From positions 909 through 28,836 of the IMG/VR virus record IMGVR_UViG_3300003267_000135: 27,928 nt of DNA; one strand, written 5' to 3'. The stretch comes from a virus. Under the pieces are notes generated by a model. It was given only the letters and a program-made list of their open reading frames with translations. It was not told the DNA's origin and searched no databases. Below are positions 1 to 7,410 of the stretch, one piece after another (position 1 is the first letter of the stretch; the number at the start of each line of letters is the position of its first letter). The position numbers were made by a program, and so were the translations under genes.

Positions 1-37
1 GGCGGGCAGACGGATTGGCCTCTTCTGGTTTTCATTT

Positions 38-937
38 TCACGTTAATTCCAACCGCTCGCGCTGTTTCAACAACCGCTCCTCGGCCTGTTTCACCGACCA
101 CACAGGGAAATCCAACTCCTCGATTTCAGCCGGCAAGCTCCACTCGCCCGTTTCGTAGCAACGCCGAAGCAATCTCAAATCCATCATCACTTCGCCGTAT
201 GCAACCGGCAATGACGCTGCGCCCAAATGGAACACGCGGCACTCGTGCGGCGGCTCCGATTCACTGACGATCCAGAACCCATCGGGCTTGGGAATGTCGC
301 CGGTTGGTTGTTCAGCAGATTGGCAGGCGGTGATGACCTCGCGGTAAAAAACACACTGCCGCGGGTAGCCAAAGTTGATCCAGTTCTTTTTGAACTGCGC
401 GATCGACGTGCAGGTTTTGAAGTCAACGAAGTGCGTGTGCAGTTGAAGCGGTGCGCCCGGCTTCGTAGGCAATATGATTTCACGCGGCTTGTCGCTCCAT
501 CGGTCGGCGCGACATTGCACGGTGAACTTGCCAAATGATCGTCGCCATGTGACCTCGGCCTCGGTGTTGGCGATCAGTTGCGACGCGATCGGATGAGCCT
601 CAACGCGCGCCTTCATCTTGCGCAGCGCCGTCAACTCATCGGCGGTCACGATCAGCTTTTGCGCTGCGGCCATTTCGTCGCGCCATTCCTTCGCCTTGTT
701 GGTGCGAAAGTCGGGGAACTGCATCGGCACGACCGCAGATTCAAAGGCTGCGTCCGATTCCATCGCAAAATGAAACGCCGATCCCATATCTAAAGACCAC
801 GTGTTTTCCGGCCTTAAGACCTTAGTAACATAGGTCTCGAAATAGCGAAGTGGCGAAGTGTGGAACGCGTCGAGCTTTGTAGAGCTAACGGCGTCTGCCG
901 AATGATAATCCCAAATTTTCTCGTTCAGGATTTTCAT
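38..937 (-). CDS. RecE-like PD-(D/E)XK exonuclease (DUF3799-like)
   Basis: Probable 5'-3' exonuclease of the RecE/exonuclease VIII C-terminal type, which resects double-stranded ends so that the RecT-family annealing protein can load. The 299-residue protein shows GSAFHFAM at residues 52-59, an acidic strand around E126-E128, VQCRADRW at 140-147 (D145), VDFKTC at 171-176 (the D...DxK signature of PD-(D/E)XK nucleases) and a YPRQCVFYREV helix at 191-201 with the Q..Y residues usual in RecB/RecE nucleases. It is last in a minus-strand operon, and its ATG overlaps the stop of the HNH gene by 4 bases. A recT gene lies 1.3 kb upstream, which supports the role. Size fits the isolated nuclease domain rather than the long E. 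coli RecE. Fold confidence is high; the exact substrate is inferred. Confidence 0.85.
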   Translation of the reverse strand: MKILNEKIWDYHSADAVSSTKLDAFHTSPLRYFETYVTKVLRPENTWSLDMGSAFHFAMESDAAFESAVVPMQFPDFRTNKAKEWRDEMAAAQKLIVTADELTALRKMKARVEAHPIASQLIANTEAEVTWRRSFGKFTVQCRADRWSDKPREIILPTKPGAPLQLHTHFVDFKTCTSIAQFKKNWINFGYPRQCVFYREVITACQSAEQPTGDIPKPDGFWIVSESEPPHECRVFHLGAASLPVAYGEVMMDLRLLRRCYETGEWSLPAEIEELDFPVWSVKQAEERLLKQRERLELT

Positions 938-1533
938 ATATGCTTCCAGTTAATCCTACGAACGATTGCATAGACACAATACTTCTTGACCCCAAACATG
1001 CGCGCCAAATCGGCTTGCTTTACGCCGGACCCAAAAAGAGCGCGCATCTGCAACACCTGCCGCTCTGTGAGCTTTGAATCAGGATGATTCTCTCCCCAGC
1101 GCCGAGGATTCCTGTTAATCCTGCCCTTGGCGACGCAATCCCGCATGTTATCGGCTTGGGTGCCGCAAAAGAGATGGGCGGGATTAATACACATTCTATT
1201 GTCGCAATGGTGACAAACAAACATTCCAGCAGGAATCGGCCCACGAAACAGCTTATAGGAAAGAACGTGGGCTAGAATCTGCCGTCCATTCCATGTGATG
1301 TTTCCATAACCATTGCTAAGGCACCCCATCCACTCCCAGCAACCACGGACAACCAGTGTGGATTCAATCAACACGGTTTCCATTTCCTTTTCGGTGGCGA
1401 CTCCGCGTGCTGCGATTCTTTTTCCACCGCGCTTTAGCCGCCATCTTGGCGATGTTCTTTCGGAGCTTTGTGCCTTTTCCTGCGGCACCTCCCTTAGCTC
1501 CAATTGCTGCAAAATATTTTCTGACTGATTCAT
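934..1533 (-). CDS. HNH endonuclease with C-terminal HTH (homing type)
   Basis: Free-standing HNH_3-type endonuclease. Residues 65-70 (CWEWMG), H89 and the block CHHCDNRMCINPAHLFCGT at 107-125 form the zinc-binding HNH core. Residues about 155-197 (SKLTERQVLQMRALF, then ADLARMFGV) look like the nuclease-associated modular HTH that reads DNA. Such genes are common mobile intruders in phage genomes. Here it sits between the DUF1643 gene and the recE-like gene and shares 4 bases with the latter, so it is translated within the recombination operon. The first about 60 residues are lysine/arginine-rich with no recognisable domain, so a later start is possible. Confidence 0.85.
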   Translation of the reverse strand: MNQSENILQQLELREVPQEKAQSSERTSPRWRLKRGGKRIAARGVATEKEMETVLIESTLVVRGCWEWMGCLSNGYGNITWNGRQILAHVLSYKLFRGPIPAGMFVCHHCDNRMCINPAHLFCGTQADNMRDCVAKGRINRNPRRWGENHPDSKLTERQVLQMRALFGSGVKQADLARMFGVKKYCVYAIVRRINWKHI

Positions 1534-1566
1534 TCATAATTCAAATGTGCGTAGCCGCTGTGCATG

Positions 1567-2055
1567 TCAAGGGCTGAACAACAGCGGTTTCTGTGTGCCT
1601 GAAACGTAAAGCGGGTGACGTGGCGATTTGTCCTTCGCGTTCAGCCCGAGGCAAAACAGCGGCGTGAACTTCTCTAGTAGGTTGATCACGCCCACGTCGC
1701 GGCACAGGTGTTTGCCGTGCGCGCCCCAGCACGCGATCACGATTAAAGCCGCCTTCCCGTGTTCAAGTAACACGCGGTTGTTTTCCGGCCCCACTGGCTC
1801 GGCATGGCGCAACATCGCACGCGGGTCCGTGGCCCGATAGGCAAACAGGTTGGTCATAACGAACTCGTTGAAACCCCATGCGGTCGAGAACGCGCGGATA
1901 CGTCGCAACGTGGGATCAAGCTGGTTCTCATCGGCGACCGAAGGGTTGAGCCCGATCCACATGATGCGCCTCCGCTCACTCACCAGTTCATCCCACCGAT
2001 GCACGAGGCTGTAGCGGTAGATGCGGCAAGGAGAGAACTGGCAGTCATTCGTCAT
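1567..2055 (-). CDS. DUF1643 domain protein
   Basis: Resembles the DUF1643 family: RYSLVHRWD near the N-terminus, then IMWIGLNPSVADENQLDPT, TNLFAYRATDP and IVIACWGAHG further on, all hallmarks of that family. The 162-residue length matches a complete single-domain protein. The family is frequent in phages and mobile elements; its biochemical role is not known to me. It lies 33 bases upstream of the HNH gene and about 130 bases downstream of a 34-codon gene, all on the same strand, so co-transcription with recT is likely. The ATG at 2055 is the first in frame. Confidence 0.8.
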   Translation of the reverse strand: MTNDCQFSPCRIYRYSLVHRWDELVSERRRIMWIGLNPSVADENQLDPTLRRIRAFSTAWGFNEFVMTNLFAYRATDPRAMLRHAEPVGPENNRVLLEHGKAALIVIACWGAHGKHLCRDVGVINLLEKFTPLFCLGLNAKDKSPRHPLYVSGTQKPLLFSP

Positions 2056-2184
2056 TAGAAAATCTTTGTGCCCACCGGACTCTCGCGGGTTTGCGCATTC
2101 CGCGCCTGATGTCGTGTCAGGACGGCTCGGCTTTCAGTTTTTGGGCGGTCAACCGGCGAACGTAGCCACGTGGAAAACAGGTTG

Positions 2185-2289
2185 TCAGGGTAGGCGTTTT
2201 AGTTCCTCAGCCAGTGCGGCGGCAAACGCGTGAAATCCGGATTCCTTGGCCCGCTGGATGGCGAGCATGAGGCGAAGTCGGTAGTTCAT
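2185..2289 (-). CDS. 34-residue protein coupled to recT
   Basis: Very short gene that starts inside the recT stop (ATGA overlap at 2286-2289). It encodes a 34-residue, mostly helical, amphipathic peptide: MNYRLRLMLAIQRAKESG, then FHAFAAALAEELKRLP. No family is recognised. The main support is the exact 4-base overlap, the junction type used throughout this operon, and the compact helix-forming composition. The 129 bases between its stop and the DUF1643 start show no further gene. Confidence 0.45.
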   Translation of the reverse strand: MNYRLRLMLAIQRAKESGFHAFAAALAEELKRLP

Positions 2290-3335
2290 GGCGTGGTCGC
2301 CTCCTTGGCCTTCTGTTCCAGCCACGCGCGCAGCTCTTGAAGCGTCGCGTAGGGCAGATCGGTCAGCCGTTTCGCGCTCGGGGTCTTGGCGTGCTCGAAC
2401 AGCTTGGCCGGGGTGATACCCAAATTGAGCGCGTAGTTCTCCACTTCCGTCACGAGGGCTTTCAATTGCGCCTCGGTGTAGGCGACGCCGGACGTTTGCC
2501 CGCTATGTCCGTTTCCTTCGCTTTTGGCGGCATCTGCCTTCGGATCATCGCCAAGCACCGACCCCATGCTTTCGGACGCCTCCACGTCGAAAATACCGGC
2601 GTTGTCGTCGTGTTTAACAGGCGCATCAATGTCGTCTTGCGATCCTTGGTCGTGCTCAATCGCGCGCTGCATGTCCACGGACAGGATGCCCCATTTGCGA
2701 AGCTCATTTGCGATGACCGTTTTCATCGCCATCGCGTCGAAGTTGTCTTGCCATGGTTGGCCCGGTTTGCGCGAGCGATACGCTTGTGAAAACCGTTTGG
2801 CATGGTTCTCAACCTTCGCCTTCGACCAATAGCAGGTTTTTACGAAACCCGTTGTGAGCCGCCACGCGAACGCATAGCCGGCAACTGGTTTGTCGTCGTC
2901 CACGTTTTGCCAAAGAATGATCGGCTCGCCGGTCGCCTTGTCGAATCCGCCAAACGCCTCGGCGTTAATCGGCTTGGCGTTCATTACCTCGTATTGCGCA
3001 GACCGAAGCGCGAGTTGGATGTAGCCCTTGTATCCCATTTGGAACGATGCACGTTTGGCATACGGGACGATCCAACAAAATCCTAGGTTCTTATCCACCG
3101 GGAACCCAAGCGTCGCGGCGACAAATGCCGACGCGATCACCGTCTTGGGGTCGCACTCGGCAACCTGCTTCGACTGGTTGACGTAGTTCGTGATACTGGC
3201 AAGGAACTGCGGAGCACGCTTGCCCATCACTTCATCGAAACGGGATTTGTAGGCCGGGAGCGCGAGAAAGTCTTTGACCGACTTAGGCTCGGACTTGGGC
3301 TGAATTGCAGGTGCGTTGGTAGGTGTGTCGCTCAT
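2286..3335 (-). CDS. recT: RecT-family single-strand annealing protein
   Basis: Single-strand annealing protein that would bind the 3' overhangs made by the RecE-like nuclease and anneal them to complementary strands. The N-terminal half contains the RecT core: KSVKDFLALPAYKSRFDEVMGKRAPQF is split over residues about 19-45, followed by CDPKTVIASAFVAATLGFPV, the conserved YKGYIQLALRS block, and DNFDAMAMKTVIANELRKWG near residue 210. The last about 110 residues are acidic and low in complexity (DQGSQDDIDAP) before a short helical tail, typical of the variable C-terminus of RecT/RecT-like proteins. Length (349) is slightly above E. coli RecT (269) because of this tail. The start has no purine-rich ribosome site; see the leader entry. 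Confidence 0.92.
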   Translation of the reverse strand: MSDTPTNAPAIQPKSEPKSVKDFLALPAYKSRFDEVMGKRAPQFLASITNYVNQSKQVAECDPKTVIASAFVAATLGFPVDKNLGFCWIVPYAKRASFQMGYKGYIQLALRSAQYEVMNAKPINAEAFGGFDKATGEPIILWQNVDDDKPVAGYAFAWRLTTGFVKTCYWSKAKVENHAKRFSQAYRSRKPGQPWQDNFDAMAMKTVIANELRKWGILSVDMQRAIEHDQGSQDDIDAPVKHDDNAGIFDVEASESMGSVLGDDPKADAAKSEGNGHSGQTSGVAYTEAQLKALVTEVENYALNLGITPAKLFEHAKTPSAKRLTDLPYATLQELRAWLEQKAKEATTP

Positions 3336-3427
3336 GAGTAAAAAAGGTGAAAAAACGAAAGAAAACGGTAAAACAAAGAGGCAGTCTTATGCGTGTTTTT
3401 GTGGAGATGCGACAAGCCCGGCGTTGC
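3336..3427 (-). promoter_or_regulatory. T-rich leader and possible promoter before recT
   Basis: On the minus strand a possible -35 (TTGTCG, 3415-3410) and -10 (CATAAG, 3391-3386) are separated by 18 bases. The 50 bases before the recT ATG are almost pure pyrimidine with runs of T and no GGAG-like sequence. This is one of few gaps in the operon, so an internal promoter is plausible; both hexamers are only fair matches. Confidence 0.3.
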
Positions 3428-3697
3428 TTATATCGTTAAGGTGTTCCACGTCCCATCGGGATTGAGTTGGATTTGAACCGGGCAATCTTCGTCCTCCTGC
3501 ATTCCATCGGGTAAATGCGCGTTGAGAAAGCCGCTGGCCTTTGCCGCCTTGAACACTTCTCGCAGGCAGCGACGACAAAACCGCGTGTTCCAGTTACCGG
3601 CGAGTATATTGAAAATCTGGCCGCGGTTGTGCCCGCAGGCTGTGCAATAGCCGTTGCTCGCGTCTTTCGGTCCGCACTGGAGACGTGCCGTGCTCAT
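3428..3697 (-). CDS. Small zinc-ribbon protein
   Basis: An 89-residue protein with two CxxC knuckles, C18-x2-C21 (YCTACG) and C41-x2-C44 (FCRRCLR), spaced as in a zinc ribbon. The rest is polar, ending in an acidic stretch (QEDEDCPVQIQLNPDG). No named family is recognised; a nucleic-acid or protein-binding ribbon is the likely role. Its ATG overlaps the stop of the preceding 67-residue gene by 4 bases (3694-3697). Confidence 0.7.
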   Translation of the reverse strand: MSTARLQCGPKDASNGYCTACGHNRGQIFNILAGNWNTRFCRRCLREVFKAAKASGFLNAHLPDGMQEDEDCPVQIQLNPDGTWNTLTI

Positions 3698-3897
3698 GGC
3701 TCCGCGTGCGCAACCACGTTGCCCTTGGCGTCGGTGATCACGAAGTTGCGCCGGTCGCCCTGCTTCCGGTATTCGCGCAGCAACGCGAGAATGTCGGCGC
3801 TCGTGAGGTTCGCGCTGATTCCCACCAACCCGTTGCCGGTATTGTGGCGCAGCGTGAAGCGGTTCGCGAGAAGTTGAGTCGGACGATTTGTGCTCAT
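3694..3897 (-). CDS. 67-residue hypothetical protein
   Basis: No family recognised. The protein has a basic N-terminus (NRPTQLLANRFTLRH) and a compact alpha/beta pattern ending in FVITDAKGNVVAHAEP, which resembles a two-strand hairpin. It starts four bases after the stop of the Toprim gene and overlaps the zinc-ribbon gene by 4 bases, so it is expressed as part of the same operon. A gene call is favoured by its position and by codon-phase continuity of the cluster. Confidence 0.6.
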   Translation of the reverse strand: MSTNRPTQLLANRFTLRHNTGNGLVGISANLTSADILALLREYRKQGDRRNFVITDAKGNVVAHAEP

Positions 3898-3901
3898 GTT
3901 G

Positions 3902-4801
3902 TCAGTTGAATTTGGAGTTTTTCGCGAAAGTCTTCAGCTCGGCTTTCATCTTATTTTCGACGGCTACGGACTTCTTCCAAACCGCATCGTCGCGAAACTG
4001 CGCGACAGCATCGCGCACCAATTTGGCGAGTGCGTTCGGCTCGATGGCGTCCAACTCCCACGAACTGTGCCCATGCTGCGCAACGTAGGCGTTCGCGCGG
4101 CTGTCGCTCATCTTCGCCGGGTTCTTCGGGGGATTGAGCTTCGCGATTTGGTCGCGGTTAAGCGCGACGCGATGCACGAATACGGCAATTTCATCGCCTT
4201 CGGTGTGGTTGGTGAAAAGGCGCAGCCGGTCTTGCACGTCGCGCGTCATGTCGATGCCGCTCGGATCGTGATCGCCAAGGTAAATCACATGAACGCATTT
4301 GTCGTCGCGAATGCGCTGATACATGCGGCGCGCGGCCTCATACATTGCGCTTTGCGAGCTGTAGCCCTTGTTCGCCGTGAATGGAACGTCAAGTTGCCGA
4401 CACACCGGCTCAAGCACGCCTTCGAGTGCCTGCTTTTCGACCATCACCTCAACGTAGCATTTTTGGTCAGCCCACTTGTCGATTTGGTATTGGTTGGCGC
4501 ACGCTTCAAGAATCTGCGCGGGGCTATCCCAATGAGAATTTGTGACAGTGTTTCGCCCGCGATCTTTAATGATGTCCCAATCGATCAAGCCGGCGAGCCG
4601 GGCATCCGACACCAAGTTGCCGATGTTTTTGTAACTGCGCTCAGTGTTCGGCACGACGTTCGCAGCAACCAACTGGTAGTAGAGCTGGCGCAAGCTCAGG
4701 TCATAGCCCTGCTGAGAATAGTTCTCCAACACGGCCTGAATCTTTTCGAGCAACGCGGTCGCGTCTGCCCCAAATCGCTTGGTGATGAATGCCTGTTTCA
4801 T
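3902..4801 (-). CDS. Toprim protein related to topoisomerase VI A / Spo11
   Basis: A 299-residue protein combining an N-terminal winged-helix-like region containing LSLRQLYYQLVAANVVP (residues 36-51, including tyrosines Y41 and Y42) with a Toprim domain: acidic strand YVEVMVEKQAL at 116-126 (E118, E122) and GDHDPSG at 176-182 (D177, D179). The order 5Y-CAP-like region then Toprim is the plan of the topoisomerase VI A subunit/Spo11 superfamily. It is shorter than Spo11 (about 350-400 residues), and no B subunit (GHKL ATPase) is visible. Similar stand-alone genes occur in phages and bacteria with unproven function. DNA cleavage by a tyrosine is possible but not shown. It starts downstream of a structured intergenic element. 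Confidence 0.75.
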   Translation of the reverse strand: MKQAFITKRFGADATALLEKIQAVLENYSQQGYDLSLRQLYYQLVAANVVPNTERSYKNIGNLVSDARLAGLIDWDIIKDRGRNTVTNSHWDSPAQILEACANQYQIDKWADQKCYVEVMVEKQALEGVLEPVCRQLDVPFTANKGYSSQSAMYEAARRMYQRIRDDKCVHVIYLGDHDPSGIDMTRDVQDRLRLFTNHTEGDEIAVFVHRVALNRDQIAKLNPPKNPAKMSDSRANAYVAQHGHSSWELDAIEPNALAKLVRDAVAQFRDDAVWKKSVAVENKMKAELKTFAKNSKFN

Positions 4802-4828
4802 TGAAGTGGAATGCGGAAAAAATCTGGT

Positions 4829-4916
4829 GACAGGGCCGGCGCGTGGGTCTCGGGGTTCCAGCTCCCCGATCGGGTCGTGTTTCTTACCGCACGCCTGAAA
4901 CGTCGCCGGCCCTGTC
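4829..4916 (-). other. Structured intergenic RNA element (three nested stems)
   Basis: The 126-base gap before the Toprim gene folds almost entirely. A perfect 12-bp stem pairs 4829-4840 (GACAGGGCCGGC) with 4905-4916. Inside it, 4841-4848 pairs with 4886-4894 as eight pairs with one bulged base. At the tip, 4850-4855 (TCGGGG) pairs with 4864-4869 around an 8-base loop. On the minus strand six T follow the outer stem after seven bases. It could be a leader, attenuator, processing site or small RNA; the strand is inferred from the flanking genes. Confidence 0.5.
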
Positions 4917-4927
4917 GTAAGTGTGTT

Positions 4928-5386
4928 TTAGCTGTTGTCGTCGTCGTCGGTATCAGCCGGAACGGTGACAACGCCGCTTTCCGGATCGCTGTTCACCGCC
5001 GTCTTGACCGTCGTGCCGCCATCGGGATCGGCGAGCGGCAAATTCGCCTGCTTGTCGGCGTCGATCATGTCGAGTGTTTCGATGACTTCCTTCGTGTCCA
5101 TGCGCACGAGCTGCTTCTTGCCGACCTCGGGCGTATCCAGCAACCATTCACAACGCACTTGATCCAGCCGGTAGCCGTTGGCGATCTGCTGCGAGAGTGT
5201 CGCGATCTTCGCTTCGGCGGCTGATTGATCGGCTTTGAACTGTGCCATCGACGCCTTCTTGTCCTCGGCGATGGTTTCCAATTTCTGCGACGACTGAGCC
5301 AACTGACGGCCCAGCTCGATGCGCTCCTTGTCGGTCAAATTGACGCGGAGCTGACGGACGGTTTCCTGTTTCGGTGAATCACTCAT
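4928..5386 (-). CDS. Coiled-coil hypothetical protein with acidic tail
   Basis: 152 residues. Residues about 15-75 (NLTDKERIELGRQLAQS, then KLETIAEDKKASMAQFKADQ) form a long helical, heptad-like region. The middle contains RCEWLLDTPEVGKKQLVRMDT, which looks like a small beta unit, and the C-terminus ends in an acidic run (PADTDDDDNS). No family is assigned. The layout resembles phage proteins that describe a polymer-binding or scaffold-like helix, but nothing specific can be claimed. Its ATG overlaps the stop of the 77-residue HTH-like gene. Confidence 0.65.
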   Translation of the reverse strand: MSDSPKQETVRQLRVNLTDKERIELGRQLAQSSQKLETIAEDKKASMAQFKADQSAAEAKIATLSQQIANGYRLDQVRCEWLLDTPEVGKKQLVRMDTKEVIETLDMIDADKQANLPLADPDGGTTVKTAVNSDPESGVVTVPADTDDDDNS

Positions 5387-5616
5387 TTGTTATCGGTGGA
5401 TTGTTGGGTTGAGCTGACAAACTGTTGCTGACGACGCTGACGGATGAGTTGCCATTCATCGTCGGTGAGAAACTGCCGCTTGATGCCGGCGTTCCAAAGC
5501 GTGCGGCAGACCCACACAATCGACACGCCATTGTCGGCGGCGAACGTCTTGGGTGCGCCGCCGTTGAGGACGTGGGTGACAGCCGGATCGCGCAGACTGT
5601 GACGAGGACGGCTCAT
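5383..5616 (-). CDS. Small HTH-like protein
   Basis: A 77-residue protein. The start MSRPRHSL at 5616 was chosen over an upstream in-frame start because it gives a 4-base ATGA overlap with the preceding gene. Residues about 22-55 (APKTFAADNGVSIVWVC, then RTLWNAGIKRQFL) fit a helix-turn-helix pattern in which a conserved small residue precedes the recognition helix. A DNA-binding regulatory role is likely but unproven. The C-terminus is glutamine-rich (RQRRQQQFVSSTQQS). Confidence 0.55.
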   Translation of the reverse strand: MSRPRHSLRDPAVTHVLNGGAPKTFAADNGVSIVWVCRTLWNAGIKRQFLTDDEWQLIRQRRQQQFVSSTQQSTDNK

Positions 5617-5873
5617 TCGCACTCCTTGCGCAGTCGCGCCAACTCCGCATTCAGCAGGCGGCACTTCTCGCCAATGTGTTCCTTCGGTTCGTCCGCGCTG
5701 AACCCAAGGAACATGCCAGCCGTCGCCAGCTTTTCGGCCATGTTGGTCATTCCCTTGACGGCGTGCGTAACGGCTTCGTCCATACGGCGAACGTCGGCGC
5801 GCAGGAGTTCAATCGTGCGGCGTAGTGCATCGTTCTCACGGTTCGCGTCGGCAAGCTGTGTCGAATCGTCCAT
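5613..5873 (-). CDS. 86-residue coiled-coil protein
   Basis: Start at ATG 5873 (MDDSTQLADANRENDALRR). An upstream in-frame extension is rejected because it would overlap almost all of the next gene. The whole chain is helix-forming with leucine/isoleucine heptads (ALRRTIELLRADVRRMDEA and, at the end, CRLLNAELARLRKECE). No family is recognised. It overlaps the HTH-like gene by 4 bases and follows the 89-residue gene by 7 bases. Confidence 0.6.
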   Translation of the reverse strand: MDDSTQLADANRENDALRRTIELLRADVRRMDEAVTHAVKGMTNMAEKLATAGMFLGFSADEPKEHIGEKCRLLNAELARLRKECE

Positions 5874-5880
5874 TGGCTGT

Positions 5881-6150
5881 TCAGTTCCCGCTTGGATTCT
5901 TCGGCGGCAATTCACCGCCCTGAAATTGCTTTTCGAGCGTGCGCACCTCTGCGTCGCCGCTGCAATTGTGCGTCCGCGCGAGTTTCTTAGCCGCCATCCC
6001 GCGAGACGCCTCGCGCAGAAAATCGCCCACCATTTTCTCGATGCAATCGGCGTAGCCTTTTTCGAGCACCGTCGCGGGCTCGCCTTGTGCAACCATGAAA
6101 ACGCCCGTGTCGCCTTTGGCGTTCGTCGAAATGGAAATGATCAGCTTCAT
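5881..6150 (-). CDS. 89-residue hypothetical protein
   Basis: Begins MKLIISISTNAKGDTGVFMV, a beta-hairpin-like start, followed by helices (EKGYADCIEKMVGDFLREAS) and a polar tail. No family recognised. The ATG overlaps the stop of the 128-residue gene by 4 bases (6147-6150), consistent with coupled translation. Confidence 0.6.
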   Translation of the reverse strand: MKLIISISTNAKGDTGVFMVAQGEPATVLEKGYADCIEKMVGDFLREASRGMAAKKLARTHNCSGDAEVRTLEKQFQGGELPPKNPSGN

Positions 6151-6533
6151 GCGGTGGCAGCTTCGATTTCCTTGGCGCGCTTCAACAACTCGGCGGCTTC
6201 GTCGCGTAGCCGCTTGGCCTTGATCTTCCGACCGTCGGCAATCGCGGTCTCAATCTTCACGATGAGCGCGGCAACCCTCTCGGTTACTTCGCTGACGGTT
6301 CGGCCATCCATGTAAATCGTATCAGCAACCTGCGGCGTGCTGTTTTTGTTCGATTCGTAACCGCCGACAAACACGCGCACGGAAACCTGATCAACGTAGG
6401 GCGAGAAATCTACGCACACGTCTGCCACATCGCGCGGCGTTCCGATGGCGAGTCCTGCAAGCTGGAGTAGCGCCGTCTTCACCTCGAATGGGTAAGGGCG
6501 ATCCGTGATTTTGGCTTCGGGTGCTGTGCTCAT
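6147..6533 (-). CDS. 128-residue hypothetical protein
   Basis: The N-terminal two-thirds is a beta-rich segment (VCVDFSPYVDQVSVRVFVGG) containing many valines. The C-terminal third is a charged helix (KIKAKRLRDEAAELLKRAKE). No known family is recognised. It is coupled by 4-base overlaps at both ends, to the nucleotidyltransferase gene upstream (6530-6533) and to the 89-residue gene downstream. Confidence 0.6.
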   Translation of the reverse strand: MSTAPEAKITDRPYPFEVKTALLQLAGLAIGTPRDVADVCVDFSPYVDQVSVRVFVGGYESNKNSTPQVADTIYMDGRTVSEVTERVAALIVKIETAIADGRKIKAKRLRDEAAELLKRAKEIEAATA

Positions 6534-7351
6534 GTCTGGAATTGGTTTTCGGCTGGCAAGTGCGCGATGTGGCGTGGGTCTATATCGGGATCGACCTCCC
6601 GCAAAAGTTTCGTCAGCTCGCTCGCCAGTTTCACCTCTATGGGCAGATACCAGCGATCAGGATCGTTCTCCTCAATGGCGCGAGTGCGGACGCCCATCGC
6701 CAAACGGGCAATCACAGCACCGAGCGAATCAATCGGCATCCGGTATCCGCGCTGATAATACTTGAGCACGCGGAGCATTGAGCCGCCTGCGTCCTCGTTG
6801 CGAATCGGCATCGTGTAAACGAGCCGCTTCGCCGCTAGATCGGAGTAGAACCGGCTGTCGCAAATGGAGTGCCAGCCCGATCGCTCGTGATCTACCAGTG
6901 GCGTCAACGTGTCGTCGCCACTTGCGGGATCAATCTCGTGCGGCGCTTTGTAAACATTCTCCCACCAAAACGCAGCCCGCGAGATCGTGAAGTCGAATGA
7001 CATGATAGCATCACGCGGCCCCGTGAACGTCCATCGGTGGATGATCTGAATCGGCGTCTGATACTTCGTGATCGTGTAAGCGTTATCCGATTCGTGGATG
7101 AACTTCCGGTTTTCGGATGCAATGGACAACTCAACGACGTATTCGGCCACCTCGCGGGCTTTGGCTTTCGATGTGGTGAAACAGTCGATGTCGTTCACCA
7201 ACTCACCAGCCACACACGCGCGGACGTAGCCGCCAGCTACGATCAGCTCACAACCAAACTTCTTGCACGCGGCAAGAAGCATGACAGGAGCACGGCGCAA
7301 CGCCTGTTGCAGATCGTGACGAGCTAACGGCTGTGTTGCTGTTTCGACCAT
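6530..7351 (-). CDS. Pol-beta superfamily nucleotidyltransferase
   Basis: Nucleotidyltransferase-fold protein resembling the head of CCA-adding/poly(A) polymerases. From the ATG at 7351 the protein has 273 residues with VAGGYVRA at about 38-45 (the conserved GG), NDIDCF at about 53-58 (paired aspartates D54, D56) and a third acidic strand SFDFTISR with D120. The C-terminal part (ERSGWHSICDSRFYSDLAAKR split, then LRVLKYYQRGYRMP) resembles the neck helices that follow the catalytic head. Phage copies might modify tRNA ends or protein targets; the substrate is unknown. A TTG at 7402 would extend it by 17 residues and overlap the RNase H stop, but that start lies inside a dispersed repeat, so ATG 7351 is preferred. 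Confidence 0.75.
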   Translation of the reverse strand: MVETATQPLARHDLQQALRRAPVMLLAACKKFGCELIVAGGYVRACVAGELVNDIDCFTTSKAKAREVAEYVVELSIASENRKFIHESDNAYTITKYQTPIQIIHRWTFTGPRDAIMSFDFTISRAAFWWENVYKAPHEIDPASGDDTLTPLVDHERSGWHSICDSRFYSDLAAKRLVYTMPIRNEDAGGSMLRVLKYYQRGYRMPIDSLGAVIARLAMGVRTRAIEENDPDRWYLPIEVKLASELTKLLREVDPDIDPRHIAHLPAENQFQT

Positions 7352-7392
7352 CTGGAAAGTTTGACCGCCAGCACCAAAATCACTCGGGCGAG

Positions 7393-7410
7393 CTTGCGTC
7401 AAGCAAAAGT
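7393..7410 (-). repeat. Dispersed element copy a
   Basis: ACTTTTGCTTGACGCAAG on the minus strand, a full 18-base match to copies at 19146 and 27131. It contains the RNase H stop codon (TTT GCT TGA) and ends 41 bases before the nucleotidyltransferase ATG. It reads in the direction of transcription. Confidence 0.85.

Noticed and set aside
3890-4804. A 304-residue plus-strand open frame
   Set aside because: Exact mirror of the Toprim gene, which has clear motifs.
5425-6315. A 296-residue plus-strand open frame
   Set aside because: Antisense to four coupled small genes; Ser/Arg-rich with no family.
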